From Adineta steineri (taxonomy: Eukaryota > Rotifera > Eurotatoria > Adinetida > Adinetidae): a DNA stretch of 64,000 bases. Numbering within the stretch: the stretch's first letter is position 1; every line of letters begins with the position of its first letter. Positions 33,401-46,600 of the stretch are shown here, in pieces. The notes below the pieces were generated by a model. That model had not been told where the DNA came from and searched no databases. It worked only from the letters and a program-made list of their open reading frames with translations. Where the stretch lies: contig CAJNOI010000061.1 in NCBI GenBank assembly GCA_905250115.1, forward strand, positions 248,001-312,000, in the 5' to 3' direction. Both the position numbers and the translations under genes were made by a program.

Positions 33401-34597
33401 CTCCAAAACCAAAACGATTCGATTCATCAACGAGTTCATCCAGTTCATCAACTCAGCCTATTTCAACATCTAATACAACAAGACAACCACCACCAGCAAC
33501 GACAACAACATCAGCAGTAAATCGAAATGCCAATGTTCATCGTAGTTTTGAATCATTACAAGCTGTATATTCAAATGATCAACAATCAAACGTAAATAAT
33601 CGAACAAATTCACTTGAATTTGATACAAAACCGGTGCAATATAATGATTCAAGTTCGTTTTGTAAATTTCTTTCTTCTTCGTCATATTTATTTCGTTTAT
33701 ATTTAGAATCATCAATCTATATAACACCTGTTGAAGCAAGTCAACCGGCTATTCAAGCTAATAGTATTGTTAAAGGATGGCTTCGAAAACAAAATCGAGA
33801 TTCATTTCTCAAACGAATTGAACGTTATTATTGTATTCTAACAAATGATGCTCTTTTAATGCATCGAAATGAACATGATCGAACACCTGTCAAAGCAATT
33901 AATCTTAAAGGTTATTTTTTAACATAAACAAAGTTTTTTTAAATTATATAATGAATATTTAGGAGCAAAAGTACATTATTATGATGATGCAAGACATGGT
34001 CCATCACTTGAATTAAGCTGGTCAAGTCAATTGAATGATACTAAACATTACCATGTAAATAGAATATTTTATAAAATCCTTCGAAATCTATAAATAAGAG
34101 TACATTCATCTTAAAATTTATTTCAGACATAAAACATCTTCTTTGCATTAGTTGTTTTAGTTACTATTTCTTTCGAGTGAGCCTTTAGGATTTTAAAAAG
34201 TTAAGTTGATTTCATCCTTGAAATGCTTCTAGTCGTATACTTACTTTTAATCTTGAAAATTAATTTGAATATTTACTATCGAGTCGGTGGTTTCATTACC
34301 TCTTTCACTAATTTTAGTTCTATGCACCTAATCCACAAGAAGCTGAACAATGGGTATCTGGTATTCAAACAACTATAAACAATGTGAATAGCAGTAAGTA
34401 ATCTTATTTTTAATTTTGTATAAATACGAACAAGTTCTATTGCACAGGACGTTCTCAGGCACGAAAAAACTGATGGTATTGTTATTAACAATATTTATTC
34501 GATGCTTTTTAATCGTTTTTGTTTTTGAAAGAATGATTTTTATTCTATAATTTTTTATTTAGAGAATCAATGGGAAAAATATCGATTAGATAACTAA
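30435..34597 (+). CDS. PHD-finger, coiled-coil and PH-domain protein
   Basis: Exons read as about 30435-30561, 30625-30984, 31506-31691, 32028-32826, 33022-33909, 33962-34053, 34319-34393 and 34562-34597, with matching phases. The N-terminus has a zinc-finger pattern of PHD type: CNIC, then CSNCQ, then SHQRC, then CDKC. The middle is Ser/Thr/Gln/Pro-rich and disordered, with a coiled coil (KLTSLIQQLGKQLEN through NKILEIETDRNQYHEK). The C-terminus is a PH domain: IVKGWLRKQNRDS, RYYCILTNDALLMH, then EAEQWVSGIQ with the invariant PH tryptophan in the last helix. PHD fingers read histone tails and PH domains bind phosphoinositides or proteins. A 66-base stretch at about 33655-33720 may be another intron. 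A possible extra exon near 31200 would break the frame. Confidence 0.65.
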
Positions 34598-34927
34598 TAC
34601 AATTTAAAATGAAAATCGATTATTCGTTCTTTAATTTTCGACATTTTTCTTCCCGTCCATTTTTATGTGTTCATTGGTTTCTTTTGCTCATATTCGCTAA
34701 TTTTGTTTCTTTGTCTTTTTTTTATTTTCTACACATATATAATTATTTATACCTCTACCTTTTTCTTCTTAATGAATAGAATAATAAAAATTAATGTATT
34801 TAAAAAGATTGACAAGACATTTTTCTTTTTGCGCGTTGAAATTTTTAGTTTTTTTTTTCATTCGAATATGTTGATTTATGTTTGAATTTATTTCAATCAT
34901 AATGAAGAATGATTTATTAAATATTCA
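34598..34927. other. Short intergenic spacer
   Basis: Very T-rich spacer between two plus-strand genes with no coding or RNA feature seen. Confidence 0.5.
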
Positions 34928-36834
34928 ATGGAATCATATAATCATAATGCAAATAGAAAAAGAAAACTTAGTAAATCTAAACAACAACAACAAGAAGATT
35001 TAAAAAGAAAAACTAATTGTTTTGGACGATGTTATACTAGAAAAAAACATGAGAATATACCGATTAAAAAAGAAAAAATACTTGAAGAATCTAATGCAGA
35101 TAAAATTAGAAATGAACAAGTTGTGTCTATGCCATATTTAACACGCTCACCATTGTATAATGAAACGACATTTTGTCCAAAAACTACTGAATCATTCTAT
35201 GATCCATGTATTGAATGTACTGTACAATATGGACCTGATATATACGAGAATCTTTCTAGAAATTTTCAATCTATAAACAAAGAGTTAAATGAGGGTGATA
35301 AGGTACTGAACTGTAGTGAGAGATGCTACATGTTAAAATATGTTTTTATCTATCTTTAGTCTATTTCAATGGAACAATTTGATATATTTCCAAATGAAAT
35401 TAAAAACGATGTAAATTCATTTGTCAATAATATTATCGGTGATGGAGTTGATCGAATATCAGAAATAATTAGAACAAATACATCGGATCAATACAGAGGA
35501 AAAGAGTTTATAATAGATAATAAATTGTCAACACATTCTGGACATCAGTATTCAGGACTTGTCTTTGAAAAACAAAGTATATCATCAAAGATAGTAACGA
35601 TTTTTCGTGTATATATAGTTATATTATTTTAGGGTTGCAGAAAACATCTCAGACGAGTCATTATTCATCAGTTGATCTTCCTATAAATGATATATCATTA
35701 CGACCCGATGTACATGGATATGGTAATATGAAAGGAGAGATAGTTTTTAAAGATTATCAGATGATTTTTCATGAATAGATTGGAATTTAGCAACAAATTT
35801 CGATCAAGAAAATTCATCACGAAATCAAGAACCTTATAGTAAATCATAAAATATATAAAAAGAAAAAAGAACTAAGTAATCGAATATTATAGATTGGGAT
35901 TATCAATGGCTATCACCATCGGTTGATTCAACTTCAAAAATTCATTTGATTGATAGTTTGTAACATCACGTCTACAATTCAATTAATCTATTGATAGTTC
36001 TATTTCAGATTGCATAAATGACACAAAGATATTTCCAGCAGATAATAGTAGTATTAATTCTTCATACAGTATTACATCAGTATTAGTATCAAATAAACCA
36101 CAAAATTCAAATATATCTTTGAATATTTCACATCAACAAAAATCTTCTTCAACTTTATCTCAAGAAAATAATCCGCTACCGACAATAAACTCATCTCATG
36201 TTCAATTATCACGAACAATTGTGAATGAAAAAGATCAACGAGTTTTAACCGATATAGATACAAAACAATTGGAAAATATTACAAGTATAAATACAGAAGA
36301 TCAAATCATTCCAACTAAAACAAACAATACTGTTGCGTCAGTTCATTCTACATATGACGATATGTATATACATTTATAAATTCATTTTCGTATATAAAAT
36401 TTTAATATATTATCCTATCCTATTATAGAATGAATATTTGGCGATATTTATTTGAACGTTTTTTAAATTTTATGTTACCTTCAACTCACAATACTACTGA
36501 TGAGAATATCAATTTATCTTCGTCTATCATCACATCCAACACGCATTCATGGTCGACATTGACATCCGTAGAGACACAAAATATGAATCAATCAGATAAC
36601 ATCGGTCCATGGTGGGGTCGACGTGATGTAGACGATCAGACTCCTGCTACATTTATATTCACTAATGAACCATTAAATACTTGGTATTCCATAGGAATGA
36701 TTGCTCATAACAGACAAATGGACACATCTATCAAGAATAGATTATGCTATTCTAAATATTGTAGTTATCCAAAGACATGTCACTGCTGTTCTACTTCATC
36801 AATAAATCTAAATAACAGATCATCATCTTCTTGA
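34928..36834 (+). CDS. Unrecognised multi-exon protein
   Basis: Starts MESYNHNANRKRKLSKSKQQ, a strongly basic N-terminus with a possible nuclear signal. It continues through several small exons (about 34928-35303, 35361-35590, 35637-35725, 35780-35838, 35893-35958, 36009 to about 36365) to a last exon of about 36429-36834. The protein is Ser/Asn/Thr-rich and mostly disordered. Distinctive pieces are TNCFGRCYTRKKH, FYDPCIECTVQYGPDIYENL, NIGPWWGRRDVDD and a cysteine-rich end, RLCYSKYCSYPKTCHCC. I know no family with these features. The last frame ends in TGA at 36832-36834, so TGA is used as a genuine stop here. Exon joins are tentative. Confidence 0.45.
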
Positions 36835-37805
36835 TTTACATTGTCAAGACTTCTTTTTCATCTTCATCAAACTTTGCTCATCATATATATGTATAATAAA
36901 TCATCTGGTTATTTCAATCGTTTGCTTATATTTACTTAATAAAGTGTAAGAGAAAGAAAAAAAATGAACGGAAGTAAACAAATAGATCGACTACAACTGT
37001 ATGAATTCACTCATTATTGACCGATCTATCTTCGATTGCGTAGAAAGAGAAAATATATTTCATTCAAAAAACGATATATCATTACGAATAATATTCTAAT
37101 CCATCATTATGTTTAACAATATAGCTGCTAAGAATATCAATAACCGTATAAAAATAAGAAAAGAAATGCATATACATTCTTGATACTTGTTTATGTTTCA
37201 GCAAATGCAATAATGAACACCAAAGGCAACATTCTGATTAGATTCTTTGTCTTCCTCGATAATGATCATTAAAATAGTATTTCTTATTTTTCTAATATAA
37301 TATAATTGCTTTGATCATATATTCAAAAACATGCTTATATTGTACATTTTTTATGCACGTTATATCTGACAAATATGTTGTTCGAGACGAGAACAAAGAA
37401 AAAGTTATGTATGTAAGGTGTCCAGACATGTTAATCAATTTCCATTTGACACTTAGAATCGATAATTATCCTACTAGTTCTATTTGCAAGTCACATCTGT
37501 ATAACAAAAGACTTGTGAATAAAAAATATAATGAACTACAATATGTTGAGGGTGAGATGAAGAGATAAAAGGTAATTCTTCCTTCTTGCTCTCGCTTTCT
37601 TTCTCTCCTACTCCGAGTTGTTATACAATGTGCCGCTATACCAATCAACATTTGTCTTCTCTTTTCTCGTGAACAGATCGATAATCCTTCCCACACTTTC
37701 TTTTGTTAAGAGTTTATACACGACACAATACTTATTGAACACTTGGTTATTTGACTAGATTCTCTTAATAATCAAAACGCGTTTGGAAAATTTTTTTACT
37801 TTCGA
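36835..37805. other. Intergenic, no gene seen
   Basis: Spacer upstream of the EF-hand gene. Frames at 37311-37568 and on the opposite strand have no recognisable features. Confidence 0.5.
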
Positions 37806-38604
37806 ATGGATGCAGATTTAGCAGAAAAACTTTATCAACGCATTCGTCGTATTGAATCCGTCGAATCATCATCAGAAACATCATCAATCAATGGAATTAT
37901 TGAAGATAATGATCAATTAATCTCGTCAACATGTTTTGAATCTCAACGATCTTCTATAAGTAATCCATATGATGAATTTTCTCGAAAACAAATACAAAAT
38001 TTAAGACAAATATTTGAAAAGTAAATGAATAAAAAATTTTTATGTGTTATTATTTTTTTTCTGTTGATAGATATGATACAGATAGAGATAAATCACTTGA
38101 TTTTAATGAATTAAAATTCGTGATGGAAAAATTAGGTATCCCACAAACTTATTTAAATTTGAAACAAATGATTAAACAAGTGGATGATGATCATGATGGG
38201 AAAATATCTTTTCGAGAAGTAAAATAGATCAATGATTTATTTTATTTCACTATTCTTTTCTTTTTTAGTTTTTATTAGTTTTTCGTAAAGCGATTGCTAA
38301 AAATATTGACGCAGATAAAGAAAAATCAGTTCTTTTATATCAATTCTATTCGATGCTTTTTGAAATTGATGTTGCAAAAGAAGGTGTTAGTGTTGCAAAG
38401 AATTTTTTTGAAGCTAAAGTAAATATTTTTATCGAATAATTTTGTTGATTTAATGATTTGATTTAGGTAGCTGCAATTAAAGATGGCGACAAATTTCAAC
38501 GAGAAATTCGTGACGAACAAAATCAACGACGTCGCTTAGAGGAAGATAAAATCCGTCGTAAATTAGCATTTCAAACTCGTCTTGCTCTATTTCAAACAAC
38601 ATGA
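37806..38604 (+). CDS. EFHD2: Swiprosin-type EF-hand protein (EFHD1/EFHD2)
   Basis: Four exons: 37806-38020, 38071-38218, 38269-38418 and 38467-38604. The protein has a disordered Ser-rich N-terminus, then NPYDEFSRKQIQNLRQIFEKY leading into EF-hand 1 (DTDRDKSLDFNE). Next comes MEKLGIPQTYLNLKQMIKQV and EF-hand 2 (DDDHDGKISFRE), then FLLVFRKA and the swiprosin-specific SEID-like EIDVAKEGVSVAKNFFEAKV. A basic C-terminal coiled coil follows (EIRDEQNQRRRLEEDKIRRK). All of these match human EFHD2 in order. Swiprosins are calcium-binding regulators of actin. Both loops keep acidic residues at the binding positions, so calcium binding should be retained. The length (about 216 residues) suits the family. 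The stop is TGA. The gene could equally be called EFHD1, since invertebrates usually have one ancestral gene. Confidence 0.88.
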
Positions 38605-39874
38605 ATGCACGAAACAAAACAAGATATCATCGATTCTGTGATAAACTTTGTCAAATATAATCTATGAATTTTAAATTGTTTAATGAAAAAATAAGAATCT
38701 GTTTGTGTTTTTTTGTTGAATAAAAAACAGTTTACACTCGTAGACTAGAAGAGCATGTATAAAACTGGACTAACAGTATGTCACAAAGTGTATAATCAAG
38801 TCATGAAATATGTAATGTCTGTGTCAAAAAAGGTCATGTATTTTTTTCGATTAGAAATTTTATTCGATTTAATAATAGAAAAACAACTATAGGGATTCCA
38901 TTTGACATTACTATCAAGTGAAGAAAAGTTTTGACTTGTTTCCATATGACCATGACCTTAGTATGCTGCACCCAGAAATATACAATCGTATAGAATCTAG
39001 CAAAAATTTACCTTCTCTTACGGTACATGCACCATTGAAGAGAAGGACTATTCGTCTACCATCTCAGTCGATATATGTCTCCTTCCAGAGTTTGATATCA
39101 GCGTGAAATTTTTAGTCGCTTTTAAATAAAAAAAAGATTATTCAAACCCTAAGAGTCATTATCAAGGGTTTTATTATAAATACAGTTGCTCACAATTCAA
39201 CAAATATTTTCTAACGATTGCTTTATTTATTAGTTCATAAATTAACTCTCAGACATCAAGTCAATGATAACGATAACTAATTTAATTATCATTGAAAGCA
39301 TAACAAATATTTCGGTATGATTGCTATTCCGATATACCCAATACATCTATCATAAGATCATCTTATCATTTCAATATGTTTAGTATTCATCTCACTTTTT
39401 TATTTAAATGTGTATTTTAATATAAAATCAAAGACTATACATGAATGAAAGCAATAGTGAATAGAAAAAAACATATGAAAATAAATTTTGTATGTGTTTA
39501 TATTAATAAAAAAAAATCAGATCACATCGAAAAAAAACATGTCTTAAAAAATATTTGTCAGTTATAAAAAGAACACAATACAAATTTTTTTATTTATTTA
39601 TTAGTTAACAATAGCATTCACTGATCAGTTATATTATTCACATAAACACACAAGCATAAAAAAATCGTTTCATTCGAAGTATAGAAAGAGATTAAATACT
39701 TATCTGATCTCATTCTATATGAATAAGAATTTCTTTTTAAAATAATAACTATACAATGGAAGACATTTAACGGATATAAAAAGTTAATCAGCCATAGAAA
39801 TCATCACTTACATTATACAAAAATAATTTAAAATGAGATTGTTTTTTATGCATAATTATTCAATATTTTTTTTC
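38605..39874. other. Intergenic, no gene seen
   Basis: AT-rich spacer where two genes converge. A 62-codon frame at 38918 has no recognisable feature. Confidence 0.5.
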
Positions 39875-41253
39875 TCAACGATATTCATCTCTACTATGAT
39901 ATTGATTAATCAAATTATCAAGCATGGTTCCTAATATAGAAAAAGAAATATCGGGTTTTTATTTCTGGAAATTTAAATCAATAAAACAATATTACCGTCT
40001 AATAAACGTGAATATCCTTCATCATAATCAAGAGGTGAATCAGTTTGGTTTATATATCTAACAATTAAATTATCTAAACATATTGTATCCATTAGATTAT
40101 TTTCTGCATATTTTTTAGTTGAATTATATTGACCTTGATCTATTGTTCGTTTTGGCGGATTATATAGTTCCGGATCATATATTATTTGTTGTTGTTGTAC
40201 AACTGGAGGTTCGTATATTATTTGTCGTTGTTGTATAACTGGAGGTTGAATAGTAGGATAGATATTACGTCTACTTTCATTTTCAATTGTAGCATTCCGT
40301 GTCTATTTAGAAGAGTATTCATCAAAATAAAACATATATGCCATTCAACTTACTCTTTCAGCTACGAAGTCACGACCTAAATCTCTTAAAAGATCATGTA
40401 GTTCGAAATCGATAAAGTCTTGATTAACATCAGTTAACACACGTGTTTGTGTTTCAGGTACCATATCACGAAATCTTAATGGAATATCTGCTCGTATAGG
40501 TGGACCTTCTTTATAATCTATTCTTTCTTTTGGAGACATAATTGTATGAAGATTTGATGCAGGACTTGGAATATGTAGCTGTTGTTGAAGACCAAGTTGA
40601 CGTACCCAATCATCGGAATATAAACTAAATATATATATATATTTCATTGTTAATCATCATTCGAGAAACATACTGAGTATTATTTTCTCGAGCGGTATCA
40701 ATGTATCTATTTATATCGAATTCGTTTGTATCAGTTGAATATTTAGGTACTTCGATATTTGTTTGTCTCTTATTTAAAATAAAAAAAACAAATGTTTGTA
40801 GTTTTTATTATTATTTTACATTATTTACTTCATGATTAAGTTCATTGATTGTTTCATGTAAAATATCAGGTACAAATTGATCCTCAATACAGTGACCAAT
40901 AAATTCTTCTACATAACGATGAGTAGCTGCTTCATGTGGTACAAAATTCAAAAGTGTTGGTTCCTAAATATATATATTTTTTCTTCTTATATCTGTTACG
41001 ATACCAATACTTACTGGAACAATTCTTGGTCCAGCAAATGTATCAAGTCGATCATAATTTCCAAATCGTGCATTTGGAAGATTTATTAACACTAATTGAT
41101 TTGATGGTAATGTGACCGCACTAGGAACTTGACTTTGTAATAACGATGGTAAATTTATACGTGAACCACCAGTTTGTGGCTAAACAGATTTGAAGTTAGA
41201 CTTTCGTACTCGTTTATTGAAAAAAAGATTTTTTTGTCTGTATAAACCTACCT

Positions 41254-41284
<31 letters not shown>

Positions 41285-42712
41285 TTTGTAATGAGCAGCA
41301 CTGTATTGAATATGACGTAAATCGCCTGGTCTTCGTCCATATGGTTCAAGATTATCAGCATACCTGTATTCAGCTGTATTCAAACCCAATGCATCAAAAT
41401 CAATAGGAGCACTTTAATATAAATTTAGAAAATGTATAATATTAAGAATTTAATTTCTACACTTACTATCGGCTAGAACTAATTGGTGGTAATGCTGAAA
41501 CAGCTTGATTGAAATCGTTACGATTTTTATAAGATACAAGACCAGGTGGTGTTCCTATCCTAAAAAACATATTTTTTTAGATATCAAAGTTTTGTTTGTG
41601 ATTATATTGTAGAATTCAGTAATCTCATAAACGATCAATTAATTTCATAGTTCGAAAGATTAAAAGGTAGACATATATTTTCAAAATTAAGATTATATAA
41701 CTCAATTTACAAATAAGATTTGATGGCAGATGTAATAGATTCATTTGTGAGACATCATGCGTTAGAATCAATATAAACAATTTTCTTTTTCGTCCTTTTC
41801 CGCATGATTGCACGAAAAGATTACACTGTTTTATGATCATCTATAATGTTTATTTATGTACTGGCGATGATTGAGACAATGATTATCAATGATATTCGTG
41901 TTATCAAATTAAAAAAAACGTTTCTATTGAATAAAACTTGTACTATTTACTGATTCTATCGTGTTCTATTAATGTCATCGTTTGGTTCTTTTTTTTTTGA
42001 AACGCAAAAAAGAAAGAATATAAATGCATTTCTAGAAGTGAATTTTTGTTTTTGTTTTTTGTTCGACGTACTTCAAAACGAAAAATATTGTTTTAATAAT
42101 GAAGATATTTTAAGTATCAAAAAAAAATGAATAGATAATTCTTCTTAAGATATAATTTCTCAAGGTTTAAATAAAATACTAAATAAATACATACGGTCGT
42201 AATTTCGGTGATAGACGACCAGCATTATGAAATCGTGGTGATTTAATAGGTTCTAAATTACCTGGTTCTTTCCAATCAACAACATAATCATTTAAATAAT
42301 CAAGATATGGTTTTTCCTTTGTGTCTGGTTTTGGTAGTTTCGCGAGTGTATCCATTGTAGTCTGTGATAATTGTAATCCATCTCTAAAGTTTCATTAGTT
42401 TTATATTGCATTTTTTTTTCTCTTTTATTTGTATATGCTAATGAAAGAAAAAGAATACCCTGATGAAGCGGCAACCGTAGGATATAGTGCTGCAAATTCA
42501 GGTGCAGGCACAGGTGCAGATGGAAGTGGAGGTGGAACATGAACTGGTTCAGGTGCTGGTACTGGTGTAGGAGCAGCAGGTGCAGGTGGACGGGGTGTTT
42601 GAGAAGGTGTTCCACGAGCTGTTCGTGAATTTACAGCAGGTTTCCTTGATGCGGGTTGAGACCTTTGAGCATTTGTTGGCTTTCCTGGACGGATTGGTTG
42701 TCTTGATGCCAT
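39875..42712 (-). CDS. Unrecognised proline-rich multi-exon protein
   Basis: Starts at 42712 with MASRQPIRPGKPTNAQR, a basic Pro/Ala-rich region (PPAPAAPTPVPAPEPVHVPP). After an intron it continues KPYLDYLNDYVVDWKEPGNL, SPRFHNAGRLSPKLRP, then RIGTPPGLVSYKNRNDF, LGLNTAEYRYADNLEPYGRR, a poly-Gln tract of about 11 residues ending at a splice site, and FGNYDRLDTFAGPRIVPV. Next are NFVPHEAATHRYVEEFIGHC, RFRDMVPETQTRVLTDVNQD with FELHDLLRDLGRDFVAERV, a Gln-rich part and a last exon, LDNLINQYHSRDEYR, with TGA stop at 39875-39877. About nine exons with good GT-AG sites. The ordered blocks between linkers look conserved and amphipathic, so the gene looks real, but I cannot name the family. Confidence 0.6.
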
Positions 42713-43684
42713 TGAACTTTTCAAATATTAGTTTTAGAAAATCAATTATGGTCTATTTTATATACACGTAAACGCAAAGCATTTCAATTATTTTCGATCC
42801 CATGGAAACCAATGCACATTCTCTTTCGTTTTGAAAAATAATTTTTTTGTTGATTCATTTTTTATTTGAATAAATATTTTTCTAAAAAATTTTTAAAATT
42901 TCAACTAGCAAATATTTTATTGGATGAACATAGAAGCCAATGAGAAGAAATCTATTATGATTCATACTAATAATAGACTTTTGCTTTTTTTACTATCAAA
43001 TGTTCTGTTATCTTTTATTTGACCCATATTATTATGATTATGATTATTAATGTCAACCATTAACTATATCCAATAAATATTTATATTTAACGAAGACATT
43101 ATATGTATTAAATTTTTTCTTTCTATGTTTTTATTTTTAAGTTAAATTTGGTAAGTAGAAAAAAAAGTTTTTATTTTTTGTCTAAAGTAAATATCTGTGC
43201 TCACACATATATATATATATATAGATATACCTTGACTTCCTTTTGTTCTTTTAAGTGATTTTGTTTGTGCAACTAGTCGAGTCTTCAAGATATACATTTT
43301 GATTTTCTTCCTTTCACTCTTCACATCATCTAATGTATATGTCTTCATGTTATATGATTTCAATTTCAGCCTTCGCTCTTTCTCTCTTATGCTTCAAATG
43401 CATTTTCTACCTGTGACTGAAAAGAGAAAAACGAGGCGGTAGTTGCAATAGAAGAAAAAAAACCTCATTTATAATGTCGTCGTTCGTCGAATATTTGTCA
43501 CCTGTCGTCGGTGATGTCGTTTTCTTCTCTGTGTGTCTTTCTCCCTCTCTCTCTCTCTCTCCCTCTTCTCTATATTCTATGAGTAATAACAAGTGTTTCA
43601 TTGCGCTACTCTTTCATTTCGTTTTACACAAGTGAGCAAAGCAGAAAAAAAAAGTTGATTTGAATATAAAAAAAACAAAATATT
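42713..43684. other. Divergent promoter region
   Basis: About 970 bases between two divergent genes. It contains a TATATATATA run near 43207 and a CTCTCT pyrimidine tract (about 43540-43570). No coding feature is supported. Confidence 0.45.
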
Positions 43685-46600
43685 ATGAATGATATTTATT
43701 GGCACGATAAACGAAGCATGTCTTCAAAACAACTTTCAACACCTCCACCAACACAGCCTAGAAGATCGTATGAAAACACTCTACGAACAAATCATTATCA
43801 ACAAATGAATATACGATTAAATTCACAATCAGCAGTAAACGATAGAACGGCGACATCATCATATCGTCAATATCCAAATATCTCTAGTCGATCATATAAT
43901 AATAACACAGATTATCCATATGCTTCGAGTTTATATGGAATTAATCGACAATCATCACCTACTATCGTAACTTCCTCTCCGCCGTTATATTCAACTCCAA
44001 ATAGACCCCAGACAGATATGAGAAATCAGTCTCATCATCCGCAACAGCGACATTTATCCCGTAGTATGAGTGACGATTATTGTATTACAAGATATCAAGA
44101 AATAAATAATTTAAATGGTGAAAACTATGGTGATAATGACGAAAATGGAGATGATGATGATGAGCAGTCTTCTGAAATTTTCAATTACACCTTCCATGAT
44201 ACAGGTGTAAGTTTATATTTAGTACCAGGAAAATTTCATAAACATATCAAATTGATATTATTTACCACTTTCTCTTACTCATTCCCGTCTTTTTAGTTAT
44301 TACAATAACATATTTGAGTGAATAATAAGTCAAATGAATTCCCTTTTTTTTTCTTCATTCTTTTATATCATACATATATGTATGTATATATATATATATT
44401 GAATCAACTTGAGATTATATGCACTGTGAGCTTTTTATACCAAACAAATTATTCTTTCCTCTTTTTTCTATAATTTTATTCTAATCTATCATTATATGTG
44501 TATACACATACATACATATATATATGCATATATATATTACTTCCACAAAAAAACATTTTCAAGTGGATAAAAATTAATAGAGAACATATTTTTTATATGT
44601 TATGTACCAGATGGATAGGCATAAAAAAAATCTTATTCATTTATGACTATATTTTTTTCTATCTTATGGGAGATATTTTTCCATTAGATGCACTTCTCTA
44701 ATACTTGACAAATCTTTTTTTTTTCTATATTTTACATTACTGTTAAGACAAACCATAGTTCGTTTGTGGAGTATACAACAAAAAAAAAAAGGAGAAGTAC
44801 ATATTGACATTACAACATCATTTTTGTTGTTTTCGTTGTTGCATGTATTCTTCCCTGTAACTGATTGTTTAAGGATTTAGAAATAATTTTTTTTCATCTT
44901 CTATCTCCTACTCGTTTTTTTATCGTCCCTACATATAATTTATTCATTTCAGTGAAATTAACTTGTTTTTTTTACTTTCTCGTTCTTATATTCGTATAGA
45001 ATATCAAACATAATCATGAATGTCATGTATAAGAGACAGAGACAAGTATATTTGATATATATAATGATTAAATTGATGGGTTAGCAATCGATAAAAGAAG
45101 GTCAAAATGTTATTTTTATTTTTGTATTGATGTGTATAGATATAAAAAGAAGAGCGAACAATATGCGAGTAGATTTGATGACCTTCCTTCGTGATTACGC
45201 ATACTCACGTCCGTTCGTTTTTACTCGCTCGGCCAGACACTAAATGAAGAAGAAAAAAAAAACGGAAAGAAAACTTTTAGGTTATACATTGAAACAAAGG
45301 AAAAGAGAAAAAGAATAAGAATAAGACGAAGGAGAGAATATGTAAAGAAACAAAACGAAAATTATCATTTACATTGAGACAAAACGAGGAAAAAAAAAGA
45401 AATAGTTATTGCATTCTTCTTCTTTACATTACTCTAAATGTAAAAGAAGAAGAAGAAGAAGATAAAGTAATGGGTTTAACAAATTCTCGACGATTGTGGC
45501 GAGCAAAACAAACGTCTACAGTATATTCATCATCTTTTTCCAATAATACTGATGATAAAATAAAGAACCAAGAAGATGGTGGTGGTGATGATCATGAGAA
45601 GAAGGAGGACGGCGAGAAGGCGGAGGAGGAGGAAGAAGAAGAAGAAAAAGAGAACAAAAATAATGAGGTATGTTTCTAATTGATTTATGAATATACTACA
45701 ATAGTCAAGAGAGAACTATTGACATTTGTCTTTTTTTTTACACATCATATGTGCATGCATATGATTGGATTCATAAGTGCCCTTCTCAACCTTGGTAGAC
45801 ATGGTTCACTTCAGTTGTTCATTTATTCTCTTTTTTTCCGATTTTCTCTCTTTTATTCTTACGAATACTTGCTCTTTCATATTAACTGATAAGAATGTTA
45901 AAGAACAAAAAAAAAGAATTGATCATTAAATAAATATATATACAATTTCTTTTCTTTTTAAAATTTCTTTCAAAGGATGCTGAATCACCTGCCGCTTCAC
46001 CTATGGCATCATATCGTCATATAGGAGTTTTAAATTCTCCTAATATAAATAATAATAACAACAGTAATCATCATCATCATATATCATCAACTTTACATCG
46101 TGATCAATACGATTATTCTACGAATAAATATAATCAACAACAACAACAACAACACCAACAACAACATCAACAACACAATTATAAAACTTTAACGATGCCA
46201 AAAACTCATTATCAAAATATAACGACTACGGCAACGACAAAAGATTTTCTTCCAAAAGATAATGGATCAAATTACTTAACAGCATCATCATCATTTGATT
46301 CTGAATCAAATTCAAATGGAAATGAATCAGCAAAGCGTATTAATAATCCCAATGGAAAATTTTCTATACAAAAAATGATTAGACATGGTTTTTCATCATG
46401 GCGTACTCGAAAGAAACCATCATCGGCATCATCACCACCACCTCCGCCACCATCGTCAGTCATTTCAACAAATACAATCTATTCAAATAATTTAACTTTA
46501 CCACCATCTCATGCGCCATTATCAACTGGACGTTATATCACACATTCTGATGATTTTTCTCCAATACCTCCTCCAACAGCTGCACGTTCCATATCAGTTG

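Noticed and set aside
38918..39106. 62-codon frame
   Set aside because: No domain, no neighbours in frame, and close to chance length for this composition.
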